Positions 24,354 to 36,184 of a stretch of DNA of 64,000 nucleotides are shown here, piece after piece. A model generated the notes under the pieces. It did not search any database. It was not told where the DNA came from and was given only the letters and a program-made list of their open reading frames with translations. The DNA comes from Lingula anatina. Lineage: Eukaryota > Brachiopoda > Lingulata > Lingulida > Lingulidae. The stretch spans positions 62,001 through 126,000 of the forward strand of contig NW_019775620.1 in the NCBI RefSeq assembly GCF_001039355.2. Reading direction: 5' to 3'. The position numbers and the translations under genes are program-made. The stretch's first letter is position 1. Each line of letters starts with the position of its first letter.

Positions 24354-25723
24354 TCAATTGAAATGTGCAGAGTGCCTGAAATATGGAAGACAGCAACCAT
24401 CATACCTGTGCCAAAAAGTAAAACTGTAGAGAATTTAAATGATTTCCGTCCTGTTGCTTTGACACCGGTGCCTATGAAGATATTCGAAAAACTTGTTCTG
24501 TCTTTTATTAAAACTTTAGTGCCAAATAGCTTTGATCCACTGCAATTTGCCTACCGCAGTAACAGAAGTGTAGACGATGCTCTTTCTATGTGTTTACACA
24601 AAGTTCTCGAACATCTCGATTGTAAAAATGCCTATGTTAGAATTTTATTTGTTGACTATAGCTCAGCATTTAATACTATTGTACCAAGCAAATTGTATTT
24701 TAAACTTTTGGATGATCTTAATTTTCCACCAGCACTCTGCGATTGGATTTTAGATTTTCTTTTAAACAGAAAACAGTCAGTAAAAGTCGGTTTTAACTTC
24801 TCGGACACTATAGCTTTAAACACTGGCACACCCCAGGGCTGCGTCTTATCACCTTGTTTATATACGTTATTCACCCACGACTGTGTGGCGAGGGAGGAAA
24901 ATACATTTTTAATGAATTTTGCCGATGACACAACTTTAGTCGGCTTGATACACCATAATGATGAGATGTCATACACGCAGTCGGTTACAAGTTTAGTAAA
25001 TTGGTGCACAGACAATGACTTGATATTAAATGTGAGCAAAACAAAAGAAATGATCATAGACTTCAGAAGAAATCAGATAAGTAAAAATCCCTTGGAAGTT
25101 AACGGTAAAGCGGTCGAACAGGTTTCTAATTATAAATTACTAAGGGTTCAGCTGAATAATAGGTTAACCTGGGGCGATAACATCACGAAGCTATTGAAAA
25201 AGGCACGTCAACGAATGTATTTCTTAAGGAAATTGAAAGCTTTTACCAGAAATGTGTTTATTTTAACGAACTTTTACAGGTGTGTTTTAGAGAGTATTTT
25301 AACTTTTTCAGTAACTGTTTGGTATGGACGTGCAACTGTGGAGGAGAGGAACAAGTTGGAAAAGATCGTCGAAACTGCAGGGATTGTAATTGGAACAAAT
25401 CTAACTCCCGTCCATACTATATATCTAGACAGGACTAAAAAGAAAACATTATCAATAATGACAGACAGTTCCCATCCAGCCCATACCCTTTTTAAATTTT
25501 TACCTAGCAATTCGAGACTCTTAGCTTTTAAGGGTAGTAAGCGATTTTTAAATAGCTTTTATCCTTCGGCAGTAACTATTTTTAACTCTAACATGTAATT
25601 TTAATTTTCATTTTTTATATTTCAATGGCGCTACTACAGGGCAAAAGATTCCCGATTTTATACATTTGTATTTTATTGGCTTAATGAATTATTATTATTA
25701 TCATTATTATTATTATTATTATT
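24354..25723 (+). mobile_element. 5'-truncated LINE (L2/Rex1-like)
   Basis: The insert is flanked by AAGG at 24350-24353 and 25724-25727, a short target duplication. It ends in an (ATT)n tail at about 25687-25723, as expected for L2/CR1-type elements with microsatellite 3' ends. It lacks ORF1 and the endonuclease and starts inside the reverse transcriptase domain, so it is a dead-on-arrival copy. The RT frame is still open, which suggests a fairly young insertion. Confidence 0.8.
24363..25598 (+). CDS. LINE reverse transcriptase (partial, frame open)
   Basis: A 411-codon open frame from a non-LTR retrotransposon. The order of RT motifs is clear: DFRPVALT near residue 32, VDYSSAFNT near 99 (first catalytic Asp), TPQGCVLSP near 158, and FADDTTLVG near 190 with the FADD catalytic pair. 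These are followed by NVSKTKEMIIDFRR and the C-terminal HPAHTLFKFLPS region typical of L2/Rex1-like elements. The start is set by truncation rather than by a real initiation codon. The usual LLGV after motif D has become LLRV. It would copy its own RNA at a nicked target, but this copy lacks the endonuclease and cannot act alone. Confidence 0.85.
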   Translation: MCRVPEIWKTATIIPVPKSKTVENLNDFRPVALTPVPMKIFEKLVLSFIKTLVPNSFDPLQFAYRSNRSVDDALSMCLHKVLEHLDCKNAYVRILFVDYSSAFNTIVPSKLYFKLLDDLNFPPALCDWILDFLLNRKQSVKVGFNFSDTIALNTGTPQGCVLSPCLYTLFTHDCVAREENTFLMNFADDTTLVGLIHHNDEMSYTQSVTSLVNWCTDNDLILNVSKTKEMIIDFRRNQISKNPLEVNGKAVEQVSNYKLLRVQLNNRLTWGDNITKLLKKARQRMYFLRKLKAFTRNVFILTNFYRCVLESILTFSVTVWYGRATVEERNKLEKIVETAGIVIGTNLTPVHTIYLDRTKKKTLSIMTDSSHPAHTLFKFLPSNSRLLAFKGSKRFLNSFYPSAVTIFNSNM

Positions 25724-26150
25724 AAGGAGGTTATGTTTTTGGTTCCGTTAGTTTGTCTGTCTGTCTATCTGCCTGTCTGTCTGTCTGCCTGCTAGCAACA
25801 TTTCAGAAAAAGTTATGGACCGATTTTGATGAAATTTTCAGGAACTGTCAGAAGTGGGCCAAGGAACAGATTGTTAGTTTTTGGTGGTGATCAGGATCGA
25901 TAATCAATCAATAATCAAAAATAAAAGAACTAAGTTTTTGACCGATTTTAGATGAAATTTATTGGAACTGTCAGAATTTTGCCAAGCAACAAATGATTGG
26001 TTTTTGGTGGTGATCCGGATCATTAATCGATCAATTATCAATAATCAAAAAACTAAATCATTATAGAATGAAATTTTAGAGGCGAAACGGCATTGAGTGG
26101 AGACTTTGCTGCCTTGGCGGAGGTCTGCGCTCTCGTAGTGCTTTTCTAGT

Positions 26151-27439
26151 TCATTAATAAAGTCAGGTTATAATACGCTTGGGACTTGGTACATTCCCTC
26201 GGTACAAAGCTAGAGATATAAGCCTACGGTGAGAGCGCCACGTTTAATTGCCCCGTACCATGCAGCCGATATTGAGCTATACATTGCATGGAATTTTCAA
26301 GAAATCCGAACTAACGACAAAAATAGAGATACGGAATTTTAAAACATTATTTCGACTACGTCTCGTCCAGTCGATTTAAAGGTACCAGTGTATTTTTAAT
26401 AGACGTTCTTCGTAATATATCATTTTACCAATTCAACAGTTTGTGTCCAGTTTTATTCATTTTTCAATATATAAAAGCATTTTATTTGTGAGGGTGTGCC
26501 GTAGGACCTTACGGTTCGGGTAATCGTCAAAATGGATACCAGCTCTTTACACAGAATTCCCTCGAAAAATGCACAAATTGTCGCGTAAATGCTGTCATTA
26601 CTTCAACTCAATGTAGTGTGTCTCCTTTGAAGGTTACATACCCTTTTGATCCATGTCAGGCTAGATGGACATTGTATATAACTATTTGTTTATTTTTTAT
26701 TATATGATGTCCATTCACATTTGCTTTTAAAATGTACGATATTTTCAATGATGACAACACGAAAGTGCTCTGCATGTGCATTAAAGTCATGATATGAAAT
26801 TTGAGTACAAAAAAGCAAATATCAAGTAAGTATATATACATGTACTAAGCTGTAAGTGGATTTCTACTTTAAATCTTTATCTAAACACTAACGTGTACCG
26901 TTCAGAATTTTTTCATTAGTAAAGACCATTATTCTGTTATAGCTAAAATTTAAATAAATTTAATATATTCTGCATCAATACTACATGTATGTGCGTTTAA
27001 AATTAGTCACGAATACGGATTTGCAGTAACTGTAACCCTATGTTTACTATATATATAGTCATATATACGGATTTTTAGTAACTGTAACCATTGGTTACTA
27101 TATCCAGACACAATAAATGACTTTCAGCGTTGACGCTGAATATAAAATACACCTGCAGGGTGTATATGTCCACGTACATCTTATGGAGAGTATTCAGACA
27201 GGCCTTGGTGTTAAAAACATCTGGCTTGATACATGTAATATATATAGAACAGTATTTATGGTAAAAAACGTTTCGATCAAATCTAACATAAGATTTGAAA
27301 ATATGCTCTTCTGAAGACCTTATTTGCCCTGGTAGAAAAAGTTAAGTTCACTTAGTACATTTTTTGTACACATGCACTCAAAGCTAGAAAGCCTCCCCCA
27401 CCCCCCTCGCAAAAACTCTCCACCGGTCACGATTGTGAT
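26151..27439. other. Intergenic, end of duplicated block 2
   Basis: No gene is seen. Homology to block 1 (13230-13690) is visible at about 26160-26220 and 27290-27360 and ends there. The remainder is AT-rich, with a short repeat of tacggattt...agtaactgtaacc at about 27013 and 27065. Confidence 0.5.
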
Positions 27440-27936
27440 CATTCTGTCTGCTTAAAGCATGGACCCACAGACCTCCGTCAGACCGCCTCTGTATGTTGTT
27501 CCCATAATAAGACCACGCCAATAGCACCATAATTCAAAATGTCTTATTTCTTCATGTCTGAGTTTTTCACAAACCAACATTCCGCGCCATGTGAAGCAAT
27601 AGAAAAATCTGAAAGCTGAGCATTCTCTTCTTTGTGTTAAGAGATATGTTTTCCAGAGTGTCATCGTAATGGTCAGTGAATATTGCACCAAGATAGATTA
27701 ATTGTTTCACATTTTCTGCTTTTTCAGTATTGATCAGGATATGGCTGCTCCCATCGTTTTCCTCAGTCTCTCTGTATTTTCATCACTTTTTGATTTTTTT
27801 CTAAAGCGTTTAGAAAAAGATCAACTTTCTCGCTTTCTGTTCTCATCCTGTCGACCGATTCTTGTGGTTTAAACACAAAGCGTGCAAAAAGGACTACATT
27901 ATTGGCGTATCTCAGGTTCGACACATTTTTCCCTCA
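27440..27936 (-). pseudogene. Decayed LINE reverse transcriptase fragment
   Basis: Translating the minus strand in shifting frames gives LRYANNVVLF, where an active RT would have LRYADDxVLF, so the catalytic Asp pair has been lost. This is followed by a region with spaced E-S-x-x-V-D-R/E-S-E-K-V-D residues and, further on, RHEEIRHFELWCYWR, which resembles the RRLEAFEMWCYRR region of Jockey/CR1-type LINEs. Frameshifts and stops separate the pieces. It is distinct from the LINE at 24354. It ends about 50 bp from the stop codon of carnosine synthase copy 3 and may contribute to that gene's 3' UTR. Confidence 0.6.
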
Positions 27937-27983
27937 ACATTGACATTTCCTTCATAATCTTCAAAATTAAGGTACCATTTCCA

Positions 27984-30900
27984 TTAATAAGACGGCGATT
28001 GTACGAACGTAGACAGAACGTACTCTGCAGGGTGCTCTTGGGTGTCAACACCATATTTCCTGCATACAGCCAACAGCTGCTTTTTTGCCTCACTTACGGA
28101 TTTCTCCTTTACAGATATCGCACAAAAGCCGCACTCATTGTCCGTGTTCTCTTCCTTCAGGGGTTCCATTTCATAGTAAATTATCTCGCCTCGCTCGTGT
28201 GCCTCTGCGAGGATCTCCGGTGTGGCAATTCCCGGTCGCGACAACGCCTTAGAGTGGGCTGCAGGAGAGCATAAAATCGCCATGAACTGACAAGTTGGTT
28301 CAAATGGCTGGATGTTTGGTTGGATCCCACAAACGATCAGAAAATTAAGGAAAAGGATGTCCGTTTCGTACACGGTGCGCACCCAGTTCCTGTAAAACCA
28401 GGCACACATTCGTCCGTTGATCTCGATCAGTTTGGGACCCGTGGGTGTCATTTTAAACTCGACGTTGAATACTCCGTCCGTGTGACCCACGCCGCTAATA
28501 CATTGTAAGGCTGCTGTTATCAGGTGCCTCTGCCTCTCAGGGTTTAAACACGACGGCATACAAGTTGAGGTCTCAAAAAACTGCGGGATGCGGGTTGGAC
28601 CACAATCTGAGACGAACGCGGCTAAAAGTTTCCCTCTGTACACGACGATCTCAACTCCGTGTTTTGTTCCCTGTGCATATTCGGTTAAGTGCATTGCGCT
28701 CCCGTGGTTCTTCCCAAAAGGTGGGTCGTTTGTCATTTTTTCGCTGTTCTTGGTGTTAACTAAATATTTCATGCATTCTGCCTCATCTTTGACTAAGTTG
28801 ACTCCATAGGAACATGCCCCGAACTCGGGCTTCAATAGGGCTGGATACTGGATATGGTTTGACGATCCAGTCACATCTTCTGGTTGACTAATTCCGTGCG
28901 TCTTGACAGCAAACAGAGACGGATTGGGCAAAAAAGGCACATTAACTCTTGATTGTTCTAAAGATTTTTGACTGAGACTTTTCTTCTTGGACTTTCTTGC
29001 AGCTTCGGGTGTACTTCCGATCATGCGCAGTGCCTTGCACACCAATGACGTCAAAGGAACGTAATCGTCCACCACGGTCATGCAGCCGTCTATGGCTAGA
29101 TCATGTGTGCGTACTAACTGGACAATTTTCTCTGCATTGATATCCTCGTTGTTGCGATCTCCTATTACGCACTGAATGAACTTGTGGACGCATTTATCTG
29201 CCTTATTGTTGGGATCCCCATCAACCAAGGTTATCTGAAATATGATATCATAGCTTTTTATGATGTTAATGATGTACAAGCGCCGTTGTACATGTAAGCG
29301 CTATGGCTAAAAATGCTTAAAATCTGATTCAATATCTGGTCATGTATACATTGCTAATATTAATTTTTTTAAAAATGACACCAAAACATTGACCATGATA
29401 GTTTTTATCAAAATAGAGACAATAATATTCTTGACAGATCAACAAAATGAGGGGTACCCGTTAAACAATAAAAAAAAAAAACAAAAAAACAGTCGTACAA
29501 AGAATGAAAGAAATTAATGAAAAATTAAAACAATGTTGGTATTTTAGTGGTACATATATATTTTTAATTTGCGCGTGTGTAAACTTTGATTTTTTCCTGT
29601 TTCGTTCAACACTTACTTTGACATTGTATTCCCTCACAGCTTCCCAAACAAATTCTTCTCCCGCGCCTATAAGTAGAATATGCTTTCCTTGAAGAAGGAA
29701 CCGCTGACTGCAGTTGACCATGGTTGCCACCAGGGGTCGCACGCTGCTTCCAAGCTTTGAGAGGTTTTGAAACTCGTGGATCTGCGAGTTCGCGATGGTT
29801 TTCCTGCTGTTACTGATACTTACAGCCACGGCGTCATAACTGCCGTCTTCTTGATGGGTCAGGACAAAATTGACACCTGTAAATATCATGCGTCAGCAAA
29901 CTAACTGGCGTAAGTAGACTACATTGTACGTTATGATAGTAATAGTGGCCCATTCTGTGTTCACAATTAAAGATGATGCGAAACATGTAAGGTGTTTTGT
30001 TCAACCCGAATTTATACAAAATATGGAATCATTATGTTTGATTGATATTTATAAGAACTTTTGGATACGTTCCATACCTGGGAGCAATCAACGGTTACTT
30101 TGGATGGGGATTTTTACCGAAGACCATTTTGTTCACCTTCACTCAGACTATCGAAAGTGTACCGTTGAATTATGGTATAGAACCCAACTTTTTCACTGCT
30201 TACCTAGTACGTTTGTTCTCATCAACGATCCCCCGATTTCTTCCTTCTTCAATTTGCTTTCGTACCTCATCCAGTTTTCTAATATTACTTCCGCCTTTGC
30301 CTTGATCATGGAGCGTATCTGTTGAATAACGTAAAAAGTAATATGCCAAATAGTGGGTTAACTCCACTGACTAATAATAAATACCTTCTACAGTAAAACA
30401 GTGTTGGGCAAATACTTTCGGTTGATTAATTAATATCTGCAATAACAATAAAAATAAATAAAATATGAAGGAAATAAACCCAAATATTTAAAGGTGGGAT
30501 TGATCTAAGTGTGCTTTCTAGACGGATAAAATACTTAAAAACGCTATATCTTACAAGCATAATCACCAGACGATGAACTGTATTTCACTTTCACAAATTT
30601 AATTGGCCTATTTTTACTTTACGTGGCAAATGAAATGCACCAGAAGTTGCGAGTTTTGCAACGTTTTAAAAGTTGAGTGCTGTCGGGCGGATGTATTAGG
30701 CAGATATACATACGCGTGGCACTGGGGTAGGCACGGCATTGGGTCGGGTGCTTGTACAGGGTGTATACTTAATGTGAGACTTAATACATGATGATGATCA
30801 GGCAGTACCGTGACAAAATTTTTCTACAAAAAAAAACCGTGAAGGGAAGTTTCCCATTTTTGAATAAAACAATGAAATAATCCTCACCTGCACGCACCAA

Positions 30901-33143
30901 TCGCACCGCTAAATTTTCAAAGGTATAATTTGGGGGGACAGAAACCCGTTTCACAATCAGAGCGAAAGAGAGGAAGGGAGCGAGCGAACTTTAAACTGCT
31001 AAACTGGTAAAGTCAGCTATGCAAAGATTCAGTCCCTAGGTTATTTCCCACTCCAAACCGATAGAATGAGTTACACTGTAAGCGGCCAGTTATACCTCTA
31101 GCAAATGGCAACTTGGCCGGTTCTCTGATTCATAGCATTCTCGGCTAAGAACGAGAAGTATTTAGTGAATCTGGGCTCTGGCGTACACTTTACGATGTGC
31201 TTACACTCACCTTTTCAATTTCGGATCTTTCTTGAAACCCCCATTGGCTGAGAAAGCCCTCTAGTGACAGTGGTAGCGTATTGCCTCCGTCTAGCGGTTT
31301 GTCCGCGTGACCAACGCCGCAGACGATGTCCGAAACCAGTTGATTCCCGTTGGGAGTGCAGCAGACGACAGCTCGGATTGTGCAAGACAATGCTTGGGTC
31401 TTCATGCCAACTAAAATATAATATGTATACAAGCGAAATTGAAAAACGCAATAAAATAAAATGACTTGGCAAACGTTCAGAAATGAAACAAAATTATTGT
31501 AAGCTGAATCCAAGTAGTAAGAGTATTGTAAACCTAAAAACCCGAAACACGTACCTGCCTGTTCCTCGTAGTCAAGATGAGGGACAGGTAGTAGTTTAAG
31601 GGTCTCACAAAATGCCTCCACAATGATGCTCTCCCCCTCTTCTAGGACATCTAGACCTTGACACATGGCGCTGTAGACGCCAGCTTGGTCATGGGCAGAA
31701 TGGTAGGACACACCTGGTGATGCAGAGCCAGGCACCTTGACGACTACCTTCAACGATATTATAAAACTCCGCTGCAAAACGATATTTTAAAGATTGCAAC
31801 GTTTAACAGTTTTATATGACATGTCAATTTACACGAAACTGAAACGATATGTATCTCTCTCTCAATCACGCACGCACGCACGCACACACACACACACACA
31901 CACACACAAACGACGACCAAAATTACATATACCTTCTCAATGCCCTTCTTCAACAGACGCTTAAGAAACACGCCCAGCTGACTCCTGATATTCTCTTTTC
32001 CGTCCTCCTTATTTCTTACAGGGACCACCGAAATATCATGGTCTCCCAAGTTGTAGGAAATCTTTGGTCTGAACGGGAATGCGAGCGTGTCGGGATAGGC
32101 AACGCCAGCGTCCGCCACCAGAATACGCGTGAGAATTCGATCATCCAAACGTTTCACCATCTCTTCTGTGACTCCAACTGGACATTCTAAATCCCTCTCG
32201 AAGTTTAAAAAGTTATTACTGGGCGAGCGTGCATCCGCTTTCTCGTTCCCTGTTAAAGTACGTTTAACTGTTATCATCATCATCATGTCCATTTTATAAA
32301 AAAAATGAATTATAAGTTAATAAATAATGGATTTAAATTGTTTGCAAACAATGAACCCTACATGCGTGTACTGATGTAAATCATAACGCTAAAAGCATGA
32401 ATCAAAAGCAATAACAATTTGAATGATATATGAAAATATATAAATATAGGTGTGTAAATATATATAAGAGTTATTTGACATCTTATCACTGTTAATTGAC
32501 AGGCATTACCTGTGACAAGGTTCATAAAGTAATTGACACGACGAGGCGGGGTGAAGATGTCCAAAAATGTTCGACCACAAGAGTCAAATGTGACAGCCTT
32601 GCGTACTCGTAAGGTTTGCAGATCTCTTTCATTGGTTGGTTCTTTCTGAAGCCATGTTAAAGAGGGTACCAGTAACATACCACCAGGACACTGCTTCCCA
32701 CCCTCTAAACACAGGTTCAGACAGGTGAGAGGTTCCCCCAGTACCACCATCGTGATCTCTTCAACTGTGGGATTAGGTCGCGGATTCTGTAAATTAAATT
32801 GGACAGTTTTCCTGGAAGCATCATCGTTCCACGGTTTCACTAGAGGATTACACATACAGATTAATTACGCAAATCGCTCGTCCTGCAGCTTGTTCATTTA
32901 ACACACGGCATGGAACAAGAGGCTTGTTAGGGTTTCATGTAATATTTATTCGCAACAGCTCATTTGCTGCTAAATCGCTTGCATACAAGTTACATTTGAA
33001 GTATACCAGTATGTATTTTCGAAATACTGCCTTACCTGAGTTCTATCTTCAGTTTCCGGCAAATTGCAAAAACTCAGTCCCTGCTGCAAATCATGCCAGA
33101 ACCGGCTTGTCTCGATTTCTTGGTCCACACAAAAGGATTCCAT
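27984..33143 (-). CDS. CARNS1: Carnosine synthase-like copy 3, intact and diverged
   Basis: Eight coding exons: 33036-33143, 32510-32786, 31933-32249, 31555-31747, 31211-31410, 30204-30318, 29617-29876, 27984-29234. They sum to 907 codons including stop (906 aa), all with GT-AG introns and a strong donor at exon 5 (AAG^GTGAGT). The last exon is 1251 nt, as in the other copies. Motifs are PPRRVNYF, DDRILTR, VCGVGHAD, GAGEEFVWE, KPEFGACSYGV, SDCGPTRIP and EINGRM. Exon 7 is 12 nt shorter, removing four residues after the glycine turn. The N-terminal half reads SISNSRKT where vertebrate enzymes have an E-x-N metal motif. The start at 33143 has A at -3 and G at +4. It is clearly more diverged than copies 1 and 2 are from each other, so it represents an older duplication that may differ in substrate. 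Intron 5 (30319-31210) holds nothing recognisable. Confidence 0.92.
31870..31909. repeat. (CA)n microsatellite in intron 3 of copy 3
   Basis: A CGCA run passing into CA repeats just beyond the donor of coding exon 3. Confidence 0.9.
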
Positions 33144-36100
33144 TCTTATTTCCTGACGGTTGAGATTTGTCTGTATCAGTAATGAATATTAGTAAATTAT
33201 ATTCAGATATATGGTGCATGAAATAATACAGATTTTGTTATGTGTATGATGTCAATTATACTTATATATTAATTTGCCGATTTAAATATTTTATCCATTT
33301 TCATTGAGCTAAAGACAAGGCGGGTTCTTAAGCAACGCTCACACTGCAAAAGAGGATCAGATCTATTCTGCTGTCCAATTTGAAATGGTATTTCGTCTTA
33401 ATTATAATAATAATAAAATAATAAACAGTCTTTGCACTTTGAAAGACATGCACTTAACAGGCTAGACATGTCATGAGAAAGTGTCACAACAACAGTATAG
33501 TACAACAAATATATTCATTGTAGGTACAAAGATACGAGTTACTTGATTTTAGGTGAACTGTTCAGTATGGACAGAGTACTAGTGTGTTTTCCCCACGTGA
33601 TCGGTCAGAGCAGTTGTTACAAATAGAAGGTGATACAGCATGTTTTAGTGTGGGTCGTTCGAAGGCTCTTTCGTGAACTTGTAACATGCTAACAGGAGAT
33701 GTACATGTAGATCCCTTCCAGCCTCCCTATTTCTAAGAATTGTAGGTGATTATCGGAAGACACCTTTGGTAAAAGTTATGCAAGTTTGCCTGATGAAAAG
33801 ATAAGTTTTTTATATTAAATGCGTTCTATGTACACGTGTGAAATAAATTTGTAGGCTTGGGAGAAACCACCAAAATATTTCCCATTGACGACCATACTAA
33901 GAAATGCCTGCAAAACTGCATAAAGAAAATAACTCTGGGAAACATTTCCCATCTCCATGGACAGCAGACACACTGACATAACTCCAAATGGCAAAAAAAT
34001 ATACTGTCATCAACTCCGCTGTCTTACCGGCATCACTTGAACATGTGCACCCCTCTGTTTGTAAACAAACCACTGCACCACTCACAGTCAGTAGACCCTT
34101 CCGCCAGAGGTCTCACGACTGCACTGCACCTGTGCCTGGTCCTGAAAAAAAAACTGGCAGTAGTTAACACCCTACTCTGCTAGTTGATACCAAAATTAAC
34201 CCTAGCAACACACAAGAAATGCCAGGAAAAAAATGGAAAAAAGCACTCATTTTTTCTCACTGAACTATATTCGTCTATAACAGGTGCTGATTGGTTGATT
34301 TGGAGGTTTCTGCCCTGAAAATGGCAATAACATGAAACAGCCCTAACGTAATAGCTTAATAGGCAGGCCATAAGTTGTCAGTCTCCTGAGTTCCCACTTA
34401 CGGGTGAGAATGCAGATCGCTGTGCGTAACAGTTATGTAAATTGTCTTCTCTGTTGCCGTGCACGTCTGCACGGTAATTGATTGATGATAACTCACCTGG
34501 ATCAGGCGGGGAAATTGGTCTCTCCACCTGATATGCGCAGTACTTACCGTAATTGCGCGCTCTCCGCGCAGGGAGAGCACACCGGGTGAAGGTACCTGTA
34601 GGAAAGTGCACGATCACAGCCTATACAGATGTATCGTTTATACAAGCCCGCTGGACGTGAAAAGGCCTGTAGAGATTATCCACTTCTCTCCCTACCGTGC
34701 GATCGCGTCCAACCCCTTTTTCGAGCACTCCTCTCGATTATTGTAAAACCTGCTAACCAAGCTAATTAGCCTGGAAAGTAGCACATCGCAACCGTAAGTG
34801 GGGCACCTGCGTTGAATATGATATATAGCACATACAGGAATCACATGGTGGCGCCTCTGAACGAAATTCAATGCACATGTGTCCTGTGTGCATGCTCGGC
34901 ATACCGAAGGCTGGTCACAGAAAGGCCAAGCAGTGGTCAGTATGGTCAGTTTGGGCCGTCAGCACCGCACGACTGACTGAATATCAGGGGCAGCCGATGT
35001 TGTAATCATAAATTTCGTTAATGGGACGAATGTCACCTGTGAAAAGTAATGGGGAACTGACTGCGGTTCTTAGGCGACTAACATTTCTGTTACACCGGCT
35101 ATGTGAAGCGTGTCTTTGTTACACTCTATTTACAATTTGCTCTAAACAATGGCCCATCTTGTTGTTCGCTTTTGACCCAGATGAGAGATTCAGAGTACCT
35201 TTTTCTGTTTTAACTGCACTTGTGACTTATGGCATTTATTATTTTAGTCTACTACTTTGTGAAAGTCGGTATTCGAATCGCTGGAAACTGCTCAATGTAC
35301 AGTTTCCCTTAAAGGCTGAAAATATTGTTATTTATAGTTATATGCCATGAAGTCCAGCTTGAGAAATATCGTCCTATTCTCAGGCTATACATGGCTGTAG
35401 CCATGCACATAAACTCTTTGTAAATACTACCTATTCACTATCTTGCATCTCTCCTTCAACCCATCCCAGCAACCCCTTTCATCCGTTTGTACCAACTATA
35501 ACAGCCAACTAACACATTCTTGGGTTGTAACATACCCTGTATTTATGTGGGTATTTGCAAATGTTTTTTCTTATTGGAAACCAAGAAATATGAATAAAAG
35601 ATATATTACCGTTAAAATGATATTTGACAGAAAGGCTCGAAATATTAGATTCAGAGGGTAGAGAAATGCAGATACGATACTTCCTATACCTTTATTTCAT
35701 TAATTTTTGGAAGATTACCGATTAATCTTGCTTAGAAAGTACCCATAAGTGGTGCCGTGGCCTAGAGACAATTGACTGTGTAGCTGAAAAATTCGATTTT
35801 TTTTTCGAATCTAAAACTCGCTGTCGGGTTATGCTTACTTTACCGCAACGACAAACACTCTCCGCAAGTTTTGAGTGATATTCTTTAAACGACGACTTGC
35901 TTAAACACTGTATAAATTATTTTACAAGAAATGAGATTCTTTTAAAAACGCCGCATTAAAACACTACATAAATTACTTTAATGTATGTCCATTCAAAATG
36001 GATAACATTCACATAAACTCAAGTCATTTTCTTGAGGGCTCTTATAAAATGAGATCTGTTCCTTCTCACACGATAGCATGCAAGTTTAATTCATAGATGA

Positions 36101-36184
36101 TATGGGATGATGTATTTCTATATGCAGTTTTTTTTTCAAAGCATCACCACTCACACCGCCCCATGTCGACTGCACTGCAATGCG
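33144..36184. other. Intergenic between the two gene arrays
   Basis: About 3 kb without a supported gene. It should contain the promoter of copy 3 (near 33144) and the 3' UTR of the first TTLL gene (near 36184). The stretch around 34390-34800 has an inverted pair, cccacttacgg (about 34394) and ccgtaagtggg (about 34791), and may be a short decayed element of about 410 bp. The open frame at 35021-35350 has no recognisable domain. Confidence 0.5.

Larger units (their letters stand above)
24341..26150. mobile_element. MITE with ACCTCCGCCAAGG ends, split by a LINE
   Basis: The left end ACCTCCGCCAAGG (24341-24353) is the exact inverse of CCTTGGCGGAGGT at 26112-26124. The body resumes at 25724 with AAGGAGGTTATG, followed by CTGT/CTGC-rich repeats and two similar blocks containing ccgattttgatgaaattttc and ccgattttagatgaaattt. 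The element is interrupted at 24354-25723 by a LINE with AAGG repeated on both sides. The true right edge may be near 26150, because tgcgctctcgtagtgcttttctag looks like part of the family. It is non-autonomous and encodes nothing. Confidence 0.7.

Noticed and set aside
35745-35840. Possible tRNA-like promoter boxes (tggcctagaga ... attcgattt)
   Set aside because: The match to A and B boxes is weak and no cloverleaf can be folded by eye; not enough for a tRNA or SINE call.
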